A DNA stretch of 64,000 bases from Paenibacillus sp. V4I3 (GCF_030817215.1 NZ_JAUSZA010000001.1:4190501-4254500), one strand, 5' to 3'. Positions 8,573 to 18,139 are shown, numbered from the stretch's first letter. Translations and numbers: made by a program. The notes: generated by a model not told the origin, from the sequence alone.

Positions 8573-8983
8573 ATGAGGTTGTATTCCGATGAATTTGGGA
8601 AGCTATGGTTGAAATTGTCTAAGGAATTGAAAAACCAGATGGAGGTAGGTTTAGCACCTACCATTACGGAAGGACAGCTTAACGTGTTAGAGCTGCTTAT
8701 GACGAATGAACGGATGAAGCCTTCTGATTTAATCGAATATTTATCCACAACGCCTGCAGCTGTGACAACACTATTAGATCGGATGGAGAAAAGTGAATTG
8801 ATCGTAAGAGAGCGGGATGAGAAGGACCGCCGTATCGTTTGGGTCAACGTCACGGACAAAGGAAAGGCGGAATGCGAGAGAGGTATGAGAATCCGGGAAC
8901 ATCTTTTGGATTCATACCTGAGCCGCGTTTCCGCCCATAATCAGAAATTGCTTATTTATTTGCTTGGGAAGGTCGCCAATTAA
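8573..8983 (+). CDS. MarR family transcriptional regulator
   Basis: A 136-aa winged-helix regulator. The HTH core reads MKPSDLIEYLSTTPAAVTTLLDRMEKSELIVRERDEKDRR in character, with the recognition helix around TPAAVTTLLDRME and the wing at RERDEKDRRIVWVNVT. The C-terminal helices form the dimer interface. The frame is open from an ATG at 8504, but that start has no ribosome site and would place the promoter and operator inside the gene. ATG at 8573 follows GGAAGCGAG and gives the usual MarR length. It faces the minus-strand RluA gene, and its target beyond itself is not apparent. Confidence 0.88.
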   Translation: MRLYSDEFGKLWLKLSKELKNQMEVGLAPTITEGQLNVLELLMTNERMKPSDLIEYLSTTPAAVTTLLDRMEKSELIVRERDEKDRRIVWVNVTDKGKAECERGMRIREHLLDSYLSRVSAHNQKLLIYLLGKVAN

Positions 8984-9009
8984 TAGCGACCCAAGGGTTT
9001 GAGACGAAT

Positions 9010-9723
9010 TTACAACTCGGGGAGTGTAAATGCGCTCCATGGCCGCTGCATCGGCGGCAGCGACCGAAAGCGCAGCGTCTTTTTGAGCGTTGGATGCTCA
9101 AAGGCAAGAGCCGTGGCCCACAGCGCTAGCTGCTGGCCGGGTTTGTTGACCGCGCTGCCGTAGCGCTGGTCGCCGTAGAGCGTGCAGCCGATGGCTGCCA
9201 GCTGCACGCGGATCTGATGCGGCCGCCCGGTATGCAGCTTGATCTGGATCAAGCTGAGCCCTTCTTGGCTGCCGAGCAGCTTATAGTCCAGCACAGCCTC
9301 CTTGGCGTCCTGCTGGCCTTCTCTGACCACGCTGACGGTATTCGTCCGCGTGTCCTTCCAAAGAAAGTTGCGCAGCGTAGCGGACGGCTGTGGCGGCTTG
9401 CCGTGCACGACGGCGACGTACGTCTTGTCGAGCTGCCTCGATCTTACCGCGTCAGATAGTCGGGACGCGGCTTTTGACGTTTTGGCGAATACCATCACGC
9501 CGCCAACGGGACGATCAAGCCGGTGTACAAGCCCGAGGTATACATTGCCGGGCTTGTTATGACGGTGCTTCAGATCTGCCTTCAGCACATTCAGCAGATC
9601 AGGATCGCGTGAATCGTCTTCCTGCGTAGGCATGTTGACGGGCTTCTCAACCACAAGAATATGGTTGTCTTCGAACAGTATCGGAATTTGTGATGCTCCC
9701 GAGCCATCTCTAGATGCTGCCAC
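9010..9723 (-). CDS. RluA-family pseudouridine synthase
   Basis: A 237-aa enzyme that isomerises uridine to pseudouridine in RNA. The catalytic motif is LVHRLDRPVGGVMVFAKTS, with the Asp in HRLD. Other family segments are ILFEDNHILVVEKPVNMPTQ near the N-terminus, TGRPHQIRVQLA and GDQRYG. There is no S4 domain, so it is the short RluA/YhcT-like type, and the target (23S rRNA or tRNA) cannot be told. The frame extends upstream to 9933 but that part overlaps the methyltransferase gene. GTG at 9723 has GGGAGG 7 bases before it and begins just past the methyltransferase stop, so the two are translationally coupled. Confidence 0.9.
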   Translation of the reverse strand: MAASRDGSGASQIPILFEDNHILVVEKPVNMPTQEDDSRDPDLLNVLKADLKHRHNKPGNVYLGLVHRLDRPVGGVMVFAKTSKAASRLSDAVRSRQLDKTYVAVVHGKPPQPSATLRNFLWKDTRTNTVSVVREGQQDAKEAVLDYKLLGSQEGLSLIQIKLHTGRPHQIRVQLAAIGCTLYGDQRYGSAVNKPGQQLALWATALAFEHPTLKKTLRFRSLPPMQRPWSAFTLPEL

Positions 9724-9725
9724 CG

Positions 9726-10592
9726 TTACGCCTCCCAGCGTCCCAGAATACCGCAAGGGAGCATCAAGCCGGAGTGGGTGATCGGCAGGCCGATTTCGCC
9801 ACTGGAGATCGTGCCGCCATGCTTGGCTTTCATCGCCATGCTTAAAATGTTCTGGAGCACAGTGGCCGAGATACCCGTTGTATAAGAGTTGATCAACAGG
9901 AACAACGGATTGTCCGTCAGAATCGATTGGCAAGTCTCAATGAAAGGGAAGAGGTCATCTTCTAATTTCCAAGTCTCACCATTGGGTCCGCGTCCGTAGG
10001 AGGGAGGATCCATGATAATCGCATCGTATTTGCTTCCGCGGCGCTGTTCTCTTTGTACGAATTTGAATACGTCATCCGTGATAAAACGAACAGGACGGCT
10101 GCCTAGGCCGCTCAGATGCAGATTTTCCTTAGCCCATTGAACGACTCCTTTGGAGGCATCCACATGGCAAACTTCGGCACCTGCGTAAGCGCAGGCCAGT
10201 GAAGCTCCACCTGTATAAGCAAACAGGTTTAGTACCTTGATGGGACGTCCGGCTCCTTGGATTTTGTCCATCATCCATTTCCAGTTGACTGCTTGCTCAG
10301 GGAATAAGCCCGTATGCTTGAAACTGGTTGGCTTAATATAGAAGGACAACTTCTGGTCATAGTTAATCGTCCAGCGCTCAGGAAGCTCTGCGTGCTGCTC
10401 CCATTGTCCGCCGCCACTGGAGCTGCGATGATAATGGGCGTCAGCTTGACGCCATGCCGGCGTTTCTTTTTGTAACGGCCAAATGATTTGTGGGTCTGGC
10501 CTTCTCAGGACGATCGTGCCCCATCGCTCGAGCTTTTCGCCGCCGCCTGTATCGAGGAGCTCATAATCAACCCAGTCTTTTGCATAAAACAT
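9726..10592 (-). CDS. Class I SAM-dependent methyltransferase (RlmI/RlmK-like)
   Basis: A 288-aa Rossmann-fold methyltransferase. Motif I is VLNLFAYTGGASLACAYAGA, the acidic end of the second strand is VCHVDASKGVVQWAKEN, and the catalytic-type motif is IIMDPPSYGRGPNGETW, as in rRNA m5C/m2G enzymes. RNA methylation is inferred from this motif and from the co-transcribed pseudouridine synthase. The frame has two start candidates, ATG at 10604 and 10592. The second gives MFYAKDWVDYELLDTG and better spacing from GAAGGATGG, so it is preferred. It follows the PPIase gene by about 54 bases on the same strand. Confidence 0.85.
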   Translation of the reverse strand: MFYAKDWVDYELLDTGGGEKLERWGTIVLRRPDPQIIWPLQKETPAWRQADAHYHRSSSGGGQWEQHAELPERWTINYDQKLSFYIKPTSFKHTGLFPEQAVNWKWMMDKIQGAGRPIKVLNLFAYTGGASLACAYAGAEVCHVDASKGVVQWAKENLHLSGLGSRPVRFITDDVFKFVQREQRRGSKYDAIIMDPPSYGRGPNGETWKLEDDLFPFIETCQSILTDNPLFLLINSYTTGISATVLQNILSMAMKAKHGGTISSGEIGLPITHSGLMLPCGILGRWEA

Positions 10593-10646
10593 GCTGCATT
10601 CCATCCTTCAACTTGTATACTTTAACAAACATTCATTGTACACCAT

Positions 10647-11777
10647 TTATTGACCTAAATCGATCTTTTCAATCAAATCATTCAGTTCTTTTTCTGCAAA
10701 TTGTTGAAATTGCTGTTGTTCAAGCGCAGCTTTCAGCTGTTCTTTCACAGAATCAAAAGATTTAACGGATCTGGCTTCTACTTTAATAACGTGATAGCCG
10801 AAATCTGTCGCGATGGGGTCACCAATTGTTCCGATCGTTTGCTCGATAGCTGCTTTCTTAAACTCGGGTACCCACTGACTTACATCGGCATCCGCATAAA
10901 GACCACCAGCATCTTTAGAACCTGGGTCATCTGAGAATTCTTTGGCCAGTTTGGCGAAATCTTCACCGTTCTTTAATTTCTGTTGAACTTCTTTAGCACG
11001 TTTAAGTGCTTCCTCTTTCGTACGAAGAACTTTGTTATCTGAGCTTGATGGGTCATTCAATCCAATCAAAATGTGACGCACGGAGGCAATGGTATAAGCA
11101 TCTTTATCTACTTTGAGTGTTTCATCATATTTAGTTTTTAACTGGGCATCGGAAATACTGGACTTGATGTAATTTTGTGCACCGATGCTGCCCACTAAAA
11201 AGTACTGAAGATCCGATTCCTTTACATTCACCTTTTTCAAATCATCCTGAAACTTCGCTTCGCCAAATTGGTTTTTCCAAGCAGCGATTTGCTTAACAGC
11301 ACCGTCTTTGGCAGCGTTCTGGTCTGCCTCAGATGCTTTACCGAAAAGAATTCGGTTTTGAATGAGTTGTCTTATCACACTTTTTTGGTACTCTGGGTCA
11401 TCTTTAGAGGCAGCATGGCCTCCATTGAAGAGCGCTTGCAAAGCAAAGAAAGTATCAAATTCACCCTTGGTCACGATTCCACCCTTGTAGTTTGCAACCA
11501 CATGCCTAGGATTGTTGCCGATCCAAATGGTTTCATTTTCTTCGTCCCACTCAACCTTTTTCCCAAGAGCTTCACTTACAAATCTAAGGGGTACATAGGT
11601 AGAACCTTCATAAATAAATCCTTTAGCTTCGGAAGGCGCTTTCTCAACACCGTCAAACATATACTTAAGACTTCGGAATGCTACTTCAATTTGACTGTTT
11701 GCTGCGAATGCTACGGTTCCGCTTAATACGGAACCGATCGTTAGACCAACGATAAGTCCCTTTACTTTATCTTTCAT
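10647..11777 (-). CDS. Secreted PpiC-type peptidyl-prolyl isomerase with copper-amine-oxidase-like domain
   Basis: A 376-aa exported foldase. It has a signal peptide (MKDKVKGLIVGLTIGSV, then LSGTVAFAANS, cleavage near residue 26). A stalk domain of the copper amine oxidase N-terminal type follows (YVPLRFVSEALGKKVEWDEENETIWIGN, about residues 50-90), common in Paenibacillus secreted proteins. Then come a SurA_N-like helical region and a parvulin domain (RHILIGLNDP to GYHVIKVEAR, about 240-350). There is no lipobox Cys, so unlike PrsA it is not a lipoprotein. The start at 11777 has GAGGTGG upstream; the longer frame to 11825 lacks support. It diverges from glgB. Confidence 0.9.
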   Translation of the reverse strand: MKDKVKGLIVGLTIGSVLSGTVAFAANSQIEVAFRSLKYMFDGVEKAPSEAKGFIYEGSTYVPLRFVSEALGKKVEWDEENETIWIGNNPRHVVANYKGGIVTKGEFDTFFALQALFNGGHAASKDDPEYQKSVIRQLIQNRILFGKASEADQNAAKDGAVKQIAAWKNQFGEAKFQDDLKKVNVKESDLQYFLVGSIGAQNYIKSSISDAQLKTKYDETLKVDKDAYTIASVRHILIGLNDPSSSDNKVLRTKEEALKRAKEVQQKLKNGEDFAKLAKEFSDDPGSKDAGGLYADADVSQWVPEFKKAAIEQTIGTIGDPIATDFGYHVIKVEARSVKSFDSVKEQLKAALEQQQFQQFAEKELNDLIEKIDLGQ

Positions 11778-11796
11778 TATTAGTGTTCCACCTCTC

Positions 11797-11825
11797 GATA
11801 TAATGTCCCTCAAATAATTCACCAA
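11797..11825 (-). promoter_or_regulatory. Promoter of the PPIase gene
   Basis: On the minus strand TTGGTG (11820-11825) and TATATC (11797-11802) are separated by exactly 17 bases, just upstream of the GAGGTGG ribosome site. Both hexamers are imperfect. Confidence 0.4.
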
Positions 11826-11883
11826 CGGTTGAGTAATTTCCTTTTTTTTTTAATGTAAAAATGAAGGATTCTTTGCTTGCTTG

Positions 11884-11912
11884 TTGTATTTGTTACGTAA
11901 GGTGATTATAAG
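11884..11912 (+). promoter_or_regulatory. Promoter of the glycogen operon
   Basis: TTGTAT (11884-11889), a 17-base spacer and TATAAG (11907-11912) lie about 47 bases before the glgB start. Match to the sigma-A consensus is 4/6 and 5/6. Confidence 0.5.
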
Positions 11913-11958
11913 TAAAATCCAGTTTTGACGAAATCAGGTCGATTTAAGGAGGGATAAC

Positions 11959-13965
11959 GTGGGGGCAAATGTTGGTATACCTAGCTCAGAAGATTTGTTT
12001 CTGCTTCATGAAGGATCCCTTTACCACAGTTATCGCATCTTAGGGGCGCATGTAAGCAAAACAAAAGGGCAAGAGGGAGTTCGTTTTGCCGTATGGGCAC
12101 CTCATGCCAAACAGGTTTACTTGCTTGGTGATTTCAACAGTTGGCAATCTGGGACACATCGTTTGGAGAAGTTTAGTACACTTGGCGTATGGATATTGTT
12201 CGTTCCAGAAGCAAGTGAAGGCGATTATTACAAGTTTGAAATTCATAGCGAGACAGGCCAGATTTTGTTGAAAGCAGACCCATATGCCTTTTATTCGGAG
12301 TTACGTCCGGGTACCGCATCGCGTGTTGTTGATCTAGAAGGTTACGAATGGAAGGATCAGGCATGGCAGCAGCAGAAAAAGGAAAGTCCCGCTTACAATA
12401 AGCCACTATCCATTTATGAGGTTCATCTGGGTACGTGGCGCAAAAAGGACCGACATAGTGAAGATTTATATACCTATGATCAGCTTTCTGAAGAGCTAGT
12501 GGATTACGCAGTTGAAATGGGGTATACGCACATTGAATTAATGCCGTTGGCGGAGCATCCGTTTGACCGCTCTTGGGGCTATCAAGCAACAGGCTATTTC
12601 TCCGTAACCAGCCGCCACGGTACTCCGAAGGAATTCATGCATTTCGTTGATCGGTGTCATCAGAAGGGTATCGGGGTCATAATGGATTGGGTCCCTGGCC
12701 ATTTCTGTAAGGACAGTCATGGACTCAGGCAGTTTGATGGGAAGCCGCTGTATGAATATGAAGACCCTCGCAAAGCTGAGAAGCTGGAATGGGGTACACT
12801 TACTTTCGATTTTGGTCGACCCGAGGTTCAAAGTTTCTTAATCTCAAATGCTGTATTTTGGATGGACATGTATCATATTGATGGGATTAGAGTAGATGCT
12901 GTGGCTTCTATGCTGCATTTGAATTTTGGCAGATGGAGCGAGGAACCGATCAAGAATCAATGGGGTGGGGATGACAATCCCGAAGCGATCGCATTCCTGC
13001 GCAAGCTGAATCAGGCCGTCTTCTCCTTCTACCCTGATGCGCTGATGATGGCTGAGGATTCTACCGATTGGCCGCTCGTTACTGCGCCTGTCCACGATGG
13101 AGGACTCGGATTTAATTATAAGTGGAATATGGGCTGGATGAACGATATGCTGCGTTATATGAAATTAGATCCGATTAACCGCAAGTATCATCACAAGCTG
13201 ATCACGTTCTCATTCATGTATGCCTTTAGTGAAAATTATGTACTGCCGCTTTCGCACGACGAAGTGGTGCATGGTAAACGTTCACTCCTTCATAAGATGC
13301 CAGGCGATTATTGGCAGAAATTTGCTAACCTGCGCGTTCTATATGGGTATATGACAGGTCACCCTGGTAAAAAGCTGCTGTTTATGGGCAGTGAATTCGG
13401 GCAATTCGACGAATGGAAGGATCTAGAGGAGCTTGACTGGTTTTTACTTGAAGGATACGAAAAACATAGTCAAATGCATCATTATGTAAAGACACTTAAT
13501 CAATTTTATTTGGACCAACCGGCGTTGTGGCAGTTGGATCATCATCAGGATGGGTTCGAGTGGATCAACCCTCATGATGAGAGCCAGAGCGTTGTGACCT
13601 TTATGCGCAAAGGGAAATTGCCTGAGGATGACTTGATTCTCGTCTGTAATTTCACCCCTGTGGTACACCCGGATTACCGAATTGGTGTTCCGCGGCATGG
13701 TGTGTACGAAGTCGTATTTAACAGCGATGCACCCGAGTTTGGCGGTTCTGGACAAGGTAACTCAGAGCCTATATCCAGTGAAAAGCGTTCATGGCACGGG
13801 CAGCCGAATAGTTTAGCGTTGTGTATTCCGCCGCTTGCGGCTGTTTATATAAAATGTGTGAGTGAATTCCAAACTGTGATTGACGAAGTTGAAGGGGGAA
13901 ATCAGATATGCGCAGTAAAGAATGTGTTGCCATGCTCCTTGCTGGAGGAGAAGGACGAAGATTAG
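11959..13965 (+). CDS. glgB: 1,4-alpha-glucan branching enzyme
   Basis: A 668-aa GH13 enzyme that adds alpha-1,6 branches to glycogen. A CBM48 domain (about residues 40-125, [22 protein letters not shown]) precedes the catalytic barrel. GH13 motifs are [19 protein letters not shown] (nucleophile Asp), [10 protein letters not shown] (acid Glu) and [13 protein letters not shown]. The beta-sandwich C-domain ends near [12 protein letters not shown] start with AAGGAGGG 6 bases upstream. Its last 58 bases overlap glgC, so the final 35 or so residues (rich in E, C and D) may be a read-on of no structural importance. Confidence 0.95.
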   Translation: MGANVGIPSSEDLFLLHEGSLYHSYRILGAHVSKTKGQEGVRFAVWAPHAKQVYLLGDFNSWQSGTHRLEKFSTLGVWILFVPEASEGDYYKFEIHSETGQILLKADPYAFYSELRPGTASRVVDLEGYEWKDQAWQQQKKESPAYNKPLSIYEVHLGTWRKKDRHSEDLYTYDQLSEELVDYAVEMGYTHIELMPLAEHPFDRSWGYQATGYFSVTSRHGTPKEFMHFVDRCHQKGIGVIMDWVPGHFCKDSHGLRQFDGKPLYEYEDPRKAEKLEWGTLTFDFGRPEVQSFLISNAVFWMDMYHIDGIRVDAVASMLHLNFGRWSEEPIKNQWGGDDNPEAIAFLRKLNQAVFSFYPDALMMAEDSTDWPLVTAPVHDGGLGFNYKWNMGWMNDMLRYMKLDPINRKYHHKLITFSFMYAFSENYVLPLSHDEVVHGKRSLLHKMPGDYWQKFANLRVLYGYMTGHPGKKLLFMGSEFGQFDEWKDLEELDWFLLEGYEKHSQMHHYVKTLNQFYLDQPALWQLDHHQDGFEWINPHDESQSVVTFMRKGKLPEDDLILVCNFTPVVHPDYRIGVPRHGVYEVVFNSDAPEFGGSGQGNSEPISSEKRSWHGQPNSLALCIPPLAAVYIKCVSEFQTVIDEVEGGNQICAVKNVLPCSLLEEKDED

Positions 13966-15056
13966 GCGTTCTGACGAACAATTTAGCCAAGCCAGCCGTT
14001 CATTTTGGCGGGAAGTATCGTATCATTGATTTTACCCTCAGCAATTGTACGAATTCAGGGATCGACACCGTTGGTGTTCTAACGCAGTATCAACCTCTCG
14101 TACTCAATACGTATATTGGGATTGGAAGCTCGTGGGACCTTGACCGCAAATATGGCGGTGTGACGGTGTTGCCTCCGTTCATGGAACAAAAAGGCGGGGA
14201 TTGGTATAAAGGAACCGCGAATGCCATTTATCGCAATATCGGCTTTATTGAGCAATATGATCCCGAATATGTTTTGGTCATCTCGGGTGATCACATTTAT
14301 AAAATGGACTATGATCTGATGCTGTCTTACCACAAAGAGAAGAAAGCCGACGCAACGATTGCTGTCATTGAAGTTAAATGGGAGGAAACGAACCGATTCG
14401 GTATCATGAGCGTCAATGACAAACAAGAAATAACTGAATTTGCAGAAAAACCGAAAGAAGCGAACAGTAACTTGGCTTCGATGGGCATTTATATTTTTAA
14501 TTGGAGCGTATTGAAGTCTTATCTGCTCGAGGATGAAGAAAATCCTAACTCCAGCAAAGATTTTGGTAAAGATATTATTCCAATGATGCTGAAAGATGAG
14601 GCGAGAATGTTCGCTTATCCATTTGATGGCTACTGGAAAGATGTAGGTACGATCGATAGTCTGTGGGAAGCGAACATGGACCTGTTGGACGACAATAATG
14701 AGCTTAATTTAAATGATAAGGACTGGCGGGTATACTCCCAAAATCCTTACCAGCCGGCTCAGTATGTGGCGCCAACTGCGAATATAAAGCGTTCCCTCGT
14801 GAATGAAGGCTGCGCGATATTCGGGGATGTCGATCATTCCGTTTTGTTCTTCGGTGTACAGGTTGGCGAAGGAAGCCAGATTCGCGATTCCGTCATTATG
14901 CCTAATGCCAAAATTGGTAATAACGTAACAATTAATAAAGCGATTATTGGCGAAAACACGGTCGTTGAAGACGGTGCTGTGGTAGATGGCAAAGGGGAAA
15001 TTGTACTTATTGGTGGCAATGAGCGGATATCAGGGAATGCCAATCAGAAGGGATGA
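13908..15056 (+). CDS. glgC: Glucose-1-phosphate adenylyltransferase, catalytic subunit
   Basis: A 382-aa ADP-glucose pyrophosphorylase, the committed step of glycogen synthesis. The nucleotidyltransferase signature [27 protein letters not shown] is intact at the N-terminus. [12 protein letters not shown] carries a metal-binding Asp, and the glucose-1-P region reads EFAEKPKEA. The C-terminal left-handed beta-helix (about 290-375) shows hexapeptide repeats such as [28 protein letters not shown] lies upstream of ATG. It partners with the non-catalytic GlgD encoded next, as in other Bacillus-type operons. Confidence 0.95.
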   Translation: MRSKECVAMLLAGGEGRRLGVLTNNLAKPAVHFGGKYRIIDFTLSNCTNSGIDTVGVLTQYQPLVLNTYIGIGSSWDLDRKYGGVTVLPPFMEQKGGDWYKGTANAIYRNIGFIEQYDPEYVLVISGDHIYKMDYDLMLSYHKEKKADATIAVIEVKWEETNRFGIMSVNDKQEITEFAEKPKEANSNLASMGIYIFNWSVLKSYLLEDEENPNSSKDFGKDIIPMMLKDEARMFAYPFDGYWKDVGTIDSLWEANMDLLDDNNELNLNDKDWRVYSQNPYQPAQYVAPTANIKRSLVNEGCAIFGDVDHSVLFFGVQVGEGSQIRDSVIMPNAKIGNNVTINKAIIGENTVVEDGAVVDGKGEIVLIGGNERISGNANQKG

Positions 15057-15062
15057 TGTCGA

Positions 15063-16172
15063 GTGAAACATGTGATGGGTGTCATTAATTTAGTGAATGA
15101 ACCGGATGATTTGGAGGAACTGACCTACTTTCGTTGCCCAGCATCCGTGCCGTTCGGCGGCCGGTATCGATTAATTGATTTTACATTGTCCAATATGGTG
15201 AATTCCGGCATTGATAATGTTGCAGTATTCACTCAACATAAATATCGTTCACTCATGGATCATTTGGGTTCTGGGAAAGAATGGGATTTGGACCGGAAGC
15301 GTGGCGGCTTGTTCGTGCTTCCATCTGTGCTCAATGAACCAACAGGCATTTCACGTGGTGATTTATACCAATTCTATAGCCATAGAGATTATTTCTATCG
15401 TGGTAAAGAAGAGCTTGTTATTATTTCACGAAGCCACATGGTATGCAACCTTGATCTGCGTGACGCTGTACGTTATCACGAGGATACACAAGCAGACATT
15501 ACGGTTATCTATAAGCAAACAGATGAGGATATTCAAGGGAAATTCCGTCGGTTAGCGGTCAAGGATAGCGGGCAAGTGACTCTCATGGAGGATCACACAG
15601 GTAGATTGCGTACAAACAACATTTCAATGGAAATGTACATCATGAGCAAAGCGCTGCTGCTGGATATGGTTGAATCTTGCTTAGCGCAAGGTTACGATCA
15701 TTTGGTCCGCGATGGCATTATGAAAAACATTGATAAGCTCAGTGTGTATGGATACAAATTCGAAGGTCATGTAGGGATTGTAAACTCGATTCAAGGCTAC
15801 TACAAGCACAGTATGCAGCTGCTTAATCCGGCGATTTGGAGAGAGCTCTTCTTCCAGAAAAACCTGATTTACACGAAGGTTAAAGATGAACCGCCTGCGA
15901 AGTACTTGGATACCGCAGCAGCTAAAAACGCGCTCATCGCAAACGGCTGCGTCATCGAAGGTAAAGTGGAAAACAGTATCCTGTTCCGTGGTGTGAAGAT
16001 CCGTAAAGGCGCGTACGTGAAGAACAGCATCATTCTCCAAAACTGTGAGATTGAGGAGAATGTGATCATTGAGAATGCAATCCTGGATAAGGATGTCTTC
16101 ATTAGTCGTGGACGTGTCTTAACTGGAGATAACAAAGCACCATTCATTGCTGCGAAAACAAAAGTGATCTAG
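15063..16172 (+). CDS. glgD: GlgD regulatory subunit of ADP-glucose pyrophosphorylase
   Basis: A 369-aa homologue of GlgC whose N-terminal nucleotide loop is lost: where GlgC has GGEGRRLG, this protein reads VNEPDDLEELTYFRCPASV. The glycine/arginine residues for pyrophosphate binding are therefore absent, as in known GlgD proteins, which tune GlgC rather than catalyse. PFGGRYRLIDFTLSNMVNSGI and the C-terminal beta-helix (IRKGAYVKNSIILQNCEI region) are kept. GTG start 6 bases after glgC. It is followed by an unusual 159-base spacer before glgA. Confidence 0.93.
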   Translation: MKHVMGVINLVNEPDDLEELTYFRCPASVPFGGRYRLIDFTLSNMVNSGIDNVAVFTQHKYRSLMDHLGSGKEWDLDRKRGGLFVLPSVLNEPTGISRGDLYQFYSHRDYFYRGKEELVIISRSHMVCNLDLRDAVRYHEDTQADITVIYKQTDEDIQGKFRRLAVKDSGQVTLMEDHTGRLRTNNISMEMYIMSKALLLDMVESCLAQGYDHLVRDGIMKNIDKLSVYGYKFEGHVGIVNSIQGYYKHSMQLLNPAIWRELFFQKNLIYTKVKDEPPAKYLDTAAAKNALIANGCVIEGKVENSILFRGVKIRKGAYVKNSIILQNCEIEENVIIENAILDKDVFISRGRVLTGDNKAPFIAAKTKVI

Positions 16173-16183
16173 ATCAAATAAAA

Positions 16184-16308
16184 TTGAAAAGTCAGCTTTC
16201 AGAAGCCTAGAAGCTTGAACGATTACCTGAGTTCCTGGCATTTGTTCGAGCTTCGACACCGACCAATCATTCTGAATAAGCTTCGTTTTGCATAAGGTGG
16301 CTTTTCAA
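16184..16308 (+). promoter_or_regulatory. Structured spacer RNA between glgD and glgA
   Basis: An outer pairing (TTGAAAAGTCA at 16184-16194 with TGGCTTTTCAA at 16298-16308) encloses a stem of GAAGCTTGAAC (16210-16220) with GTTCGAGCTTC (16244-16254). The 5' arm of that inner stem can also pair with AAGCTTC (16278-16284). The two alternatives exclude one another, as in attenuators or riboswitches. The ribosome site of glgA (GGAGGAG) starts just after the outer arm. No known riboswitch class is recognised. Confidence 0.4.
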
Positions 16309-16331
16309 ACATCCATTGGAGGAGTAGGAAG

Positions 16332-17771
16332 ATGAAAGTACTATTTGCCGCATCTGAGGCTGTTCCTTTTATTAAAACAGGCGGTCTAGCTGACGTAATT
16401 GGCTCGTTGCCTAAGGAGCTTACTCGTCAAGGACTGGATGTACGGGTTATTTTACCTAAGTATGGCGATATCCCTGCTGTTTATCGGGAAGCAATGACGA
16501 AGGTAGTCGCATTTGATGTCTACATCGGTTGGAGAAAGCAATACATCGGAATAGAGATGCTTCAACTTGATGGAGTCACCTTTTACTTCGTGGATAATGA
16601 GTTTTATTTCAAGCGTCCAGGCATTTATGGTTACGGTGACGAGGCGGAGCGTTTTGGGTTCTTCTGCAGAGGGATTATTGAGGCGCTCCCGTTACTTGAT
16701 TTCCAGCCGGATGTGATTCATTGCCATGATTGGCAAACAGGTATGATTCCTGTGCTGCTGAAGGCACATTATCAACATCTCCCTTTCTATAGCGAGATGA
16801 AGACGATGTCTACCGTTCATAACTTGAAATACCAAGGTGTGTTTGATCAATCCTTATTAAAAGATTTGTTCGGTTTATCAGACGATCATTTCTCAGGAAC
16901 TGCGCTTGAATTGCATGGTGGCGCAAGCTTTCTCAAAGGCGGGCTCCTCTATTCAGATCAAATAACAACGGTAAGTCAGACCTATGCGGAGGAAATTCAA
17001 ACACCTTTTTATGGTGAATTTCTGGACAGCCTGCTGCGTCATCGCAAAGATCAGTTAACGGGCATCGTGAATGGCATTGATTATGATGTGTTCGATCCAA
17101 TGACTGATTCACATCTAGTTGTGAATTATCGAGATTCCTTACCGAAGAAGCAGCAGAATAAGTTAGCTCTGCAGGAGCGCTTGGGTCTGCCTGTCAATGC
17201 AGATGTACCGATGATTGCGTTGGTCACTCGCTTGGTGCAGCAAAAAGGGCTTGATCTCATCCAGCATGTCATTTCAGAGATTCTCGCTTTGGATATTCAA
17301 CTCGTCGTTCTCGGTACTGGTGACTATGGGTATGAGCAAATGTTCCGTTATGCGGCTCAGACACATCCAGATAAGGTGTCTGCTCAAATCTACTTCGATG
17401 AATCATTAGCACATCAAATCTATGCCGCATCTGACTTATTCTTGATGCCGTCACAATTCGAGCCTTGTGGGATTGGGCAGTTGATAGCACTTCGTTATCG
17501 ATCTGTACCTATTGTCAGAGAAACAGGCGGACTGAAGGATACCGTGCAGCCTTACAATGAGTTCACGGGTGAGGGAACCGGATTCACATTCAGCAACTAT
17601 AACGCGCATGACATGCTGCATATCATTCGCCGTGCTGTATTTTTCTACAAGAATGATAGAGATGCATGGCTGAAAATTCAGCAAAATATGAAAAAATGCG
17701 ATTTCAGCTGGAAAAAGTCAGCCCAGCAGTATATTGCACTTTATAAAGAAATGGTTAGTAGCAACGATTAA
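16332..17771 (+). CDS. glgA: Glycogen synthase (ADP-glucose)
   Basis: A 479-aa GT5 retaining glycosyltransferase that extends alpha-1,4-glucan from ADP-glucose. The N-terminal KTGGLADVIGSLPKEL is the ADP-glucose-binding loop. HCHDWQTG and VSTVHNLKYQG-like segments belong to the first Rossmann domain. The second domain holds RLVQQKGLDLI and the catalytic PSQFEPCGIGQLIALRYRSV followed by ETGGLKDTV. GGAGGAG precedes ATG by 7 bases. A hairpin follows the stop codon, so the operon ends here; glgP, often next in Bacillus-type operons, is not present. Confidence 0.95.
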   Translation: MKVLFAASEAVPFIKTGGLADVIGSLPKELTRQGLDVRVILPKYGDIPAVYREAMTKVVAFDVYIGWRKQYIGIEMLQLDGVTFYFVDNEFYFKRPGIYGYGDEAERFGFFCRGIIEALPLLDFQPDVIHCHDWQTGMIPVLLKAHYQHLPFYSEMKTMSTVHNLKYQGVFDQSLLKDLFGLSDDHFSGTALELHGGASFLKGGLLYSDQITTVSQTYAEEIQTPFYGEFLDSLLRHRKDQLTGIVNGIDYDVFDPMTDSHLVVNYRDSLPKKQQNKLALQERLGLPVNADVPMIALVTRLVQQKGLDLIQHVISEILALDIQLVVLGTGDYGYEQMFRYAAQTHPDKVSAQIYFDESLAHQIYAASDLFLMPSQFEPCGIGQLIALRYRSVPIVRETGGLKDTVQPYNEFTGEGTGFTFSNYNAHDMLHIIRRAVFFYKNDRDAWLKIQQNMKKCDFSWKKSAQQYIALYKEMVSSND

Positions 17772-17774
17772 AAG

Positions 17775-17806
17775 GAGACTGGAGGCATGATGCTTCCAGT
17801 CTCTTC
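17775..17806 (+). terminator. Terminator after glgA
   Basis: A 13-bp stem (GAGACTGGAGGCA with TGCTTCCAGTCTC, one wobble) around a 3-base loop lies 4 bases after the stop codon. The following run is only moderately T-rich (TTCTATC). Confidence 0.7.
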
Positions 17807-17882
17807 TATCTAGTTCCTCTTCATTTTATCTCTAATCGTGTCGATAAAGACATTACCGGGTGAAATTTTTTAGGAGAGGCAG

Positions 17883-18086
17883 TTGTTCATAATGAGCCGG
17901 ACTGAGGTATGTTTAACGGATGCAGATATGTACCACTGCATGTTGTTTCAAACACCTGTAGAGGTGTGGTTTGATGGTGAATTGGAAGATGCAGGTTCAT
18001 TGATCGAAGCTTATTCGGATGATGTCATTAAAGTGGGCGGCGTTTATTATTTGCGAAAACTGTGCCTAATTAAGAAAATAGCATAA
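17883..18086 (+). CDS. Small protein, 67 aa, unknown
   Basis: The TTG start at 17883 has AGGAG 6 bases upstream; an in-frame ATG at 17892 is an alternative. The protein has an acidic centre and a basic end (LRKLCLIKKIA). The segment VEVWFDGELEDAGSLIEAYSDDVIKVGGVYYLR alternates as short beta strands with turns and recalls a small beta-barrel (Sm/SH3-like) layout; this is an inference from pattern only. A good terminator follows, so it is a single-gene transcript between glgA and cls. No family is recognised. Confidence 0.65.
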   Translation: MFIMSRTEVCLTDADMYHCMLFQTPVEVWFDGELEDAGSLIEAYSDDVIKVGGVYYLRKLCLIKKIA

Positions 18087-18102
18087 AGGATAGCTTGTAA
18101 AT

Positions 18103-18139
18103 GACCTCTTATTCACCTCGTGAATAGGGGGTCTTTTCC
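18103..18139 (+). terminator. Terminator after the 67-aa protein
   Basis: GACCTCTTATTCAC pairs with GTGAATAGGGGGTC around a 3-base loop and is followed by TTTTCC. Confidence 0.75.
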
